DNA of 64,000 nt, taken from Trogon surrucura. Its lineage: Eukaryota > Chordata > Aves > Trogoniformes > Trogonidae. Below are positions 63,005 through 64,000 of this stretch, in pieces. The stretch covers positions 149,855,578 through 149,919,577 of the forward strand of contig CM036617.1 of NCBI GenBank assembly GCA_020746105.1, given 5' to 3'. Positions within the stretch are counted from its first letter, which is position 1. Every line of letters begins with the position of its first letter. The position numbers and the translations under genes were made by a program. Under the pieces are notes generated by a model. The model did not search any database. It had not been told where the DNA came from and saw only the letters and a list, made by a program, of their open reading frames with translations.

Positions 63005-64000
63005 TTAACTTTGCTGTTGAGAAGAAGAGAGTATGAGGCTGTGACAGGTCACTTTAGCAGAGGCTCACCAAGTAGCTTTAAGCCCATCCCACACGGCAAC
63101 ACTGCCAGACCACTTGGTTTGGTGCCTGTGCACGTTTTCACATGCCTGTGTCTATGGTACCACTTTGAAGAATGCTTTCTCACAACTCAGGTGTGAGATC
63201 TAGGCAGGTCTCACAACTGCCTAATTTTCTGAAACTCTTTTTGGAAAAGTGCCTGCACGGAGGAGAGAAAAAAAAAATTGCATCATAGGATTCCACGTTT
63301 AATGTCTGTTTACAAATAAGACAACATTTTAATGTCCCATCCTCTCACCTCAGCTCAGTTTCCAAGACTCAGAACGGATGCTTCCTCTCTTGCACACCTC
63401 TTTGGTAACAGGCATTCTGCAGGCCAAATGATGCCCTTAGGAATACTTACACAGGCACAGGAAGGGACAAATTATTAAGTCCATACTTACGCAAAACTCC
63501 CTTTAGAGGATGTCTGAAAGAATTCAGCATTGCTGAATTATGCATAGCTCGCTAATGCACTATTATAGTGTCTACCACAGGTCTCCATAGAATACTACTA
63601 CTTAATTAGTATTAGTTTCTTGTGTGTTCATTTAAAATATATTTCTTTAGAAGGTTCAACAGAAAGATTCATACCACCTTCTGTTGCTCGGTTATAATGC
63701 ACAGGCTCTTGCTATTTTTAGAGCATTCCTTTCAACCCAATCCCTATTTGGTATGGTGAAAGAGACTACAAACTTCAAACCATATGAACGCACAGGAGGA
63801 AATACGCTCCCAGTCCCCTCCCATATTGCCAGGCAGAAGCTGTGTTGGGAGATGCCAGGGTGCAGGAGCAGTTCAGGCAATTATGTGCTGCTGGAACAGC
63901 CACTCCTCTTCCTCCCTAAAGAGGAAATAGCAAGATATCCTCCCACGAGTGACTAGTGGGACCACAAGGAAGCTCAAGAAATCCCTGTGTTGTTATCTAC

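Larger units (their letters stand above)
58530..64000 (-). other. DERA: DERA intron 6 (partial, continues past the window)
   Basis: Everything upstream of the 58417-58529 exon on the minus strand appears to be intron. I looked for the preceding exon, expected to encode the KTILATGELGTLTNVYKAS-like segment, and did not find it. Inside are a CpG-rich patch (59735-60000), a MIR-like SINE (62095-62190) and a 25-base tandem duplication (62952-63004). Confidence 0.7.

Noticed and set aside
1-64000. CRISPR arrays, operons, prophage or other prokaryote-type systems
   Set aside because: Composition, CR1 and MIR repeats and spliced DERA exons show vertebrate nuclear DNA. No regularly spaced repeat array or gene cluster exists.

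Overview
This is vertebrate nuclear DNA, almost certainly from a bird. The evidence is several CR1 LINE 3' ends of avian type (14325-14552, 15891-16078, 25938-26436), very old CR1 and MIR-like remnants, AT-rich sequence with few CpGs, long introns with GT/AG splice signals, and no long open frames. The exact species cannot be told. The 14325 CR1 subfamily looks like one seen in neognath birds, which is an inference from memory.

The only gene I can identify is the 3' part of DERA (deoxyribose-phosphate aldolase) on the minus strand. Three coding exons are present: 58417-58529, 54601-54750 and 52804-52860. All have consensus splice sites and matching phase, and together they give the last 105 residues to the stop codon. 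Both lysines of the aldolase active site are encoded here. The upstream exons must lie beyond position 64000, because 58530-64000 contains only intron 6.

Positions 1-52803 lie downstream of DERA and look intergenic. They hold CR1 pieces on both strands, four MIR-like SINE remnants in the whole window, a tRNA-like SINE head, several ancient hairpin-type repeats, short local tandem duplications, microsatellites and four small CpG-rich patches. In mammals DERA is followed by SLC15A5 and MGST1. I found no exon of either, although short exons can escape reading by eye. One unassigned exon-like block with good splice sites lies on the minus strand at 11920-12006.

The open frames of 60-197 codons scattered through the window show no domains, no splice context and no recognisable family, and I treat them as chance. 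No bacterial-type system, CRISPR array, rRNA or intact mobile element is present. The most interesting points are the old hairpin element just past the DERA stop, which carries a possible poly(A) signal; the apparent absence of the expected neighbour genes; the orphan exon candidate; and the CpG-rich patches inside otherwise CpG-poor DNA.
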